Source of the DNA: Candidatus Wallbacteria bacterium
GTDB taxonomy: Bacteria; Muiribacteriota; JAQTZZ01
Assembly: GCA_028687545.1 (NCBI GenBank)
Contig: JAQTZZ010000022.1
Coordinates: 1-62,175, forward strand
Length of the DNA stretch: 62,175 nt
Direction of reading: 5' to 3'
In this document: in pieces, positions 59,651 to 62,175 of the stretch
Numbering within the stretch: the first letter of the stretch is position 1
Layout: the number at the start of each line of letters is the position of its first letter
Made by a program: the position numbers and the translations under genes
The notes under the pieces: model-generated
What the model was told of the DNA's origin: nothing
Seen by the model: only the letters and a program-made list of their open reading frames with translations
Database searches by the model: none

Positions 59651-61072
59651 TCAGAATTCCTTCCTTTTGCTGGCAGAGGGGATTCCAAGTTCTTCACGGT
59701 ACTTTGTGACAGTACGCCTTGCCAGCACAACTCCCTTCTGTTTGAGCATCTCCACCAATTTCTGGTCGGAATATGGATGTTTCTTGTTCTCCCCGTCCGC
59801 CAGTTCCCTGAGCAGATCTTTGACTGATTCACGCGACGAGTCTTCCCCGGTCTCGCTGGTATAACCGGTGGTGAAAAAAAATCGCAGAACGTACATCCCA
59901 CGGGGAGTAGCCATGTATTTGTTGTTCACGGCTCTGGAAACAGTAGATTCATGCACTCCCACCTTCTCTGAAGTTTCCTTGATGGTGAATGGTTTGAGAT
60001 AGCGGATCCCTTTATAGAAAAATTCATTCTGGCGTTCCAGGATATGATTGGCAATCGCAAGCAGGGTATCACGTCTCTTCTCGATACTGTTGATGAATTC
60101 CTCGGCGGCCTGGGAACGCTCTTTCAGGTACCTCTCAGCGTCCTTGGTCAGGTTTCCTTTTTTCATCATCAGCTGAAGGTAATATTTGTTCCTGCGGAGT
60201 CTTGGCAACCCCTTCTCGTTGAGTTCCACTTTCAGCAGGCCGTTTTCATCCTCGCTCATTATAATGTCAGGGTCAGGTACGTAATTGTCATCATCTGTCA
60301 CGAAAGCGTCTATCGCCGGCCTGGGGGAAAAATCCCGCTTGATGATTTCTGAAGCTTCCTTGACTTCTTCGATGGATACATGAAGCTTGCGGGCAATGTC
60401 CCGGAGCTTGTTCCTGCCAAGATCCTCCAGATGATTCTGAATTATTTCGGCCACGACCTCGTTTTCCATTTCCTTTTCCAGGTACTGGAGGAAAAGGCAT
60501 TCCTTCAAATCCCTGGAACCAACTCCGGTAGGGCCTAGTTCCTGAAGCAGATAGAGCACAGATTCGACTTCGTCTTCTGTGACATTCAGGTATTTTGAGG
60601 CTTCTTCAAGGGAGATCCTCAGAAATCCATCATGGCTGAGATTTCCGATTAAAAATTCACCGATTTTCAGGTCATGTTCGTTCACTGTAAGACGCAGCTG
60701 CTTCTGCAGGTATTCGGCCAGGGATTCATTGCGGCTGACAAATTTTTCGAAACTCTTGTCTTCTTCGTCGTTCTGATACTTAGGATTAGGCAGATATCCG
60801 TCATCTTCGATTTCCTGCTGCCACTCATAATCAATTTTTTCAATATAAGCAGGCGGTTCGGCAGGTTTTTCCACGTTTGTTTCAGGAGCTGCCTCCTGGG
60901 GTTGTTCTTCCTCTTCCAGCACAGGATTCGTTTCCAGTTCCTTTTCGATTATCTGCTCCAGTTCGGCCTTTTGAAGCTGCAGAATATTCAAAGAAAGAAT
61001 CTGTTTCTGAGTCAGAGTCTGGATCTGGATCTGCTTGGTTTCAAGTTTTTGTACTTGTGTAAGATCCGGCAT
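59651..61072 (-). CDS. rpoN: RNA polymerase sigma-54 factor
   Basis: The 473-residue protein has the three RpoN regions: a Gln/Leu-rich activator-interacting N-terminus (TLTQKQILSLNILQLQKAEL), an acidic linker, the core-binding domain (about 105-290) and the HTH plus RpoN box (ARRTVTKYREELGI) at the end. It directs transcription from -24/-12 promoters with enhancer-binding ATPases. No such activator is encoded in the window. It lies between glmS (10 nt gap) and tsaE. Confidence 0.97.
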   Translation of the reverse strand: MPDLTQVQKLETKQIQIQTLTQKQILSLNILQLQKAELEQIIEKELETNPVLEEEEQPQEAAPETNVEKPAEPPAYIEKIDYEWQQEIEDDGYLPNPKYQNDEEDKSFEKFVSRNESLAEYLQKQLRLTVNEHDLKIGEFLIGNLSHDGFLRISLEEASKYLNVTEDEVESVLYLLQELGPTGVGSRDLKECLFLQYLEKEMENEVVAEIIQNHLEDLGRNKLRDIARKLHVSIEEVKEASEIIKRDFSPRPAIDAFVTDDDNYVPDPDIIMSEDENGLLKVELNEKGLPRLRRNKYYLQLMMKKGNLTKDAERYLKERSQAAEEFINSIEKRRDTLLAIANHILERQNEFFYKGIRYLKPFTIKETSEKVGVHESTVSRAVNNKYMATPRGMYVLRFFFTTGYTSETGEDSSRESVKDLLRELADGENKKHPYSDQKLVEMLKQKGVVLARRTVTKYREELGIPSASKRKEF

Positions 61073-61082
61073 GGCAGCCTCG

Positions 61083-62175
61083 CTATTCCACAGTTACGCT
61101 TTTAGCCAGATTCCGGGGTTTGTCGATATCGCAGCCGCGCCCCTTGGCTACGTGATAAGCTAAAAGCTGCAGCGGAACAATGTTCAGGATCGGCATCATA
61201 TATTCTTCAAATTCCGGGACTTCCAGACAGTGATCGAGCAGCTCTTTGGCTCTGCTGTCTCCGCTGCTGACCACTCCTACAACCATGCCTTTCCTGGCTT
61301 TGATTTCCTGGAGATTGGAAAAAATCTTCTCCTGCACGCGGTTTCTGGTCACCAGGGCAATTGTGGGCATTTTTTCGTCGATCAGAGCGATCGGGCCGTG
61401 CTTCATCTCTCCGGCTGGATATGCTTCTGCGTGGAGGTAAGAGATTTCCTTGAGTTTCAAGGCTCCCTCGAGGGCGATGGGAAAATCCAGATTACGTCCG
61501 AGGAAAAGAAAATGGGAATAGTTGGCAAGATTCCCAGCCACGCAGGCCACCTTATCCTGCTGTGAAAGGCAGGTTTCCATTACCTGGGGAAGCTTCTTCA
61601 TTTCTTTGTGGAATTTTTTCATCTGCGGCAGGGTGATCTTCCCTCTCAGCCTCCCCAGATGGATGGAGAGAAGCAGAAGTGCTGCCAGCTGGGTGGTGAA
61701 AGCCTTGGTGGAAGCCACACCGATCTCAGGACCGGCGTGGGTATAGATCACATGCCGGGCCTCCCTGGTGATGGTGCTGCCTACCACGTTCACCAGGCCC
61801 AGGGTATCTTCGGTAAAATCCTTGGCAAGCCTCAACCCTGCCAGCGTATCCGCTGTCTCACCTGACTGGGAAATCACTATCACCAAGTGGTCGCTTTCAA
61901 TCAAAGGATCGCGGTAGCGGAATTCAGAAGCGTAATCAACTTCCACGGGTAATCCACTGAAGCGTTCCAGCCAGTATTTTCCGACCAGTCCCGCATGATA
62001 TGAAGTGCCGCAGGCCACGATGAAAATCTTTTTCAGCTCTGCTGCGCGGTCCTTGCTGATCTGGAAATTTTCAAAGTCGATTCCTTCAGCGATCTTGAAA
62101 TAGGTGCCGATCGTCTGCTGCAGGGCTCTTGGCTGTTCCATGATCTCCTTCAGCATGAAATGATCATATCCGTCC
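61083..62175 (-). CDS. glmS: Glucosamine-6-phosphate synthase, partial (isomerase domain)
   Basis: The reading frame stays open to the right edge of the window (HFMLKEIMEQP directly at the edge), so the N-terminal glutaminase part lies outside. The two SIS sugar-isomerase domains are present (VACGTSYHAG, ISQSGETADTL, EIGVASTKAFTTQ, EISYLHAEAYPAGEMKHGP), and the C-terminus ends with the family's DKPRNLAKSVTVE. The enzyme makes glucosamine-6-phosphate for peptidoglycan and lipopolysaccharide. It is followed by rpoN after 10 nt. Confidence 0.97.
   Translation of the reverse strand, partial: DGYDHFMLKEIMEQPRALQQTIGTYFKIAEGIDFENFQISKDRAAELKKIFIVACGTSYHAGLVGKYWLERFSGLPVEVDYASEFRYRDPLIESDHLVIVISQSGETADTLAGLRLAKDFTEDTLGLVNVVGSTITREARHVIYTHAGPEIGVASTKAFTTQLAALLLLSIHLGRLRGKITLPQMKKFHKEMKKLPQVMETCLSQQDKVACVAGNLANYSHFLFLGRNLDFPIALEGALKLKEISYLHAEAYPAGEMKHGPIALIDEKMPTIALVTRNRVQEKIFSNLQEIKARKGMVVGVVSSGDSRAKELLDHCLEVPEFEEYMMPILNIVPLQLLAYHVAKGRGCDIDKPRNLAKSVTVE

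Noticed and set aside
59650-59901. N-terminal extension of tsaE into rpoN
   Set aside because: The extension overlaps the end of rpoN in another frame and has no TsaE similarity; the TTG at 59649 with AAGGAAGGA gives the expected size.

Overview
The window reads as a piece of chromosome from an uncultured, diderm (Gram-negative-type) bacterium. A predicted outer-membrane barrel with an SLH-like anchor, several signal-peptidase-II lipoproteins, sigma-54 (rpoN) and the MEP isoprenoid genes dxr and ispG support this. The abundance of TPR proteins, FnIII lipoproteins and STAS/CpaE fusions resembles metagenome-derived phyla such as Wallbacteria or Riflebacteria, but I cannot fix the phylum from the sequence alone. 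No stretch longer than about 300 bases lacks a gene.

Layout. 1-10.4 kb: a truncated surface-type gene, a two-HTH/Tudor-like DNA-binding protein, a HEAT protein, a lipoprotein, an SLH/beta-barrel protein, and a minus-strand signalling run (STAS, soluble histidine kinase, YhaM-like HD nuclease, TPR protein) next to an ABC permease without its ATPase. 10.4-22.9 kb: a defence island, AT-rich in its middle. It holds a truncated rhuM gene coupled to a YhcG/DUF1016 nuclease. It also holds a seven-gene type I restriction-modification operon (hsdR-hsdM-hsdS, a 25-codon micro-ORF, a DUF3644/HEPN-like gene, a papain/C39-like peptidase, a NUDIX protein). A separately promoted cassette follows (helical protein, HEIGH metallopeptidase, dCTP-deaminase-like protein, unknown protein). 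23.0-29.9 kb: coaD, rsmD, rpmB, then rpsO-pnp followed by two TPR fusions (STAS-TPR and cNMP-binding/CpaE/TPR). 30-33 kb: four overlapping envelope genes including a GT-C type glycosyltransferase. 33.1-41.5 kb (plus strand): dxr and ispG, separated by a secreted TPR/caspase-like protein, a secreted companion and a 713-bp duplicated TPR fragment. 41.5-50.7 kb: three tandem giant FnIII lipoproteins. 50.9-62.2 kb: an aminotransferase, a MITE-like element, a cupin, a flippase, two secreted proteins, tRNA-Arg(CCT), a DUF362/ferredoxin protein, a fused PgsA-PssA enzyme, tsaB, tsaE, rpoN and a truncated glmS.

How the genes work together. Housekeeping genes (coaD, rsmD, rpmB, rpsO, pnp, dxr, ispG, tsaE, tsaB, rpoN, glmS, phospholipid synthesis) form the backbone. 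Two accessory regions stand out: the defence island, whose protease, nucleotide-enzyme and HEPN modules are the best candidates for an undescribed system, and the secreted TPR-caspase module lodged between dxr and ispG.
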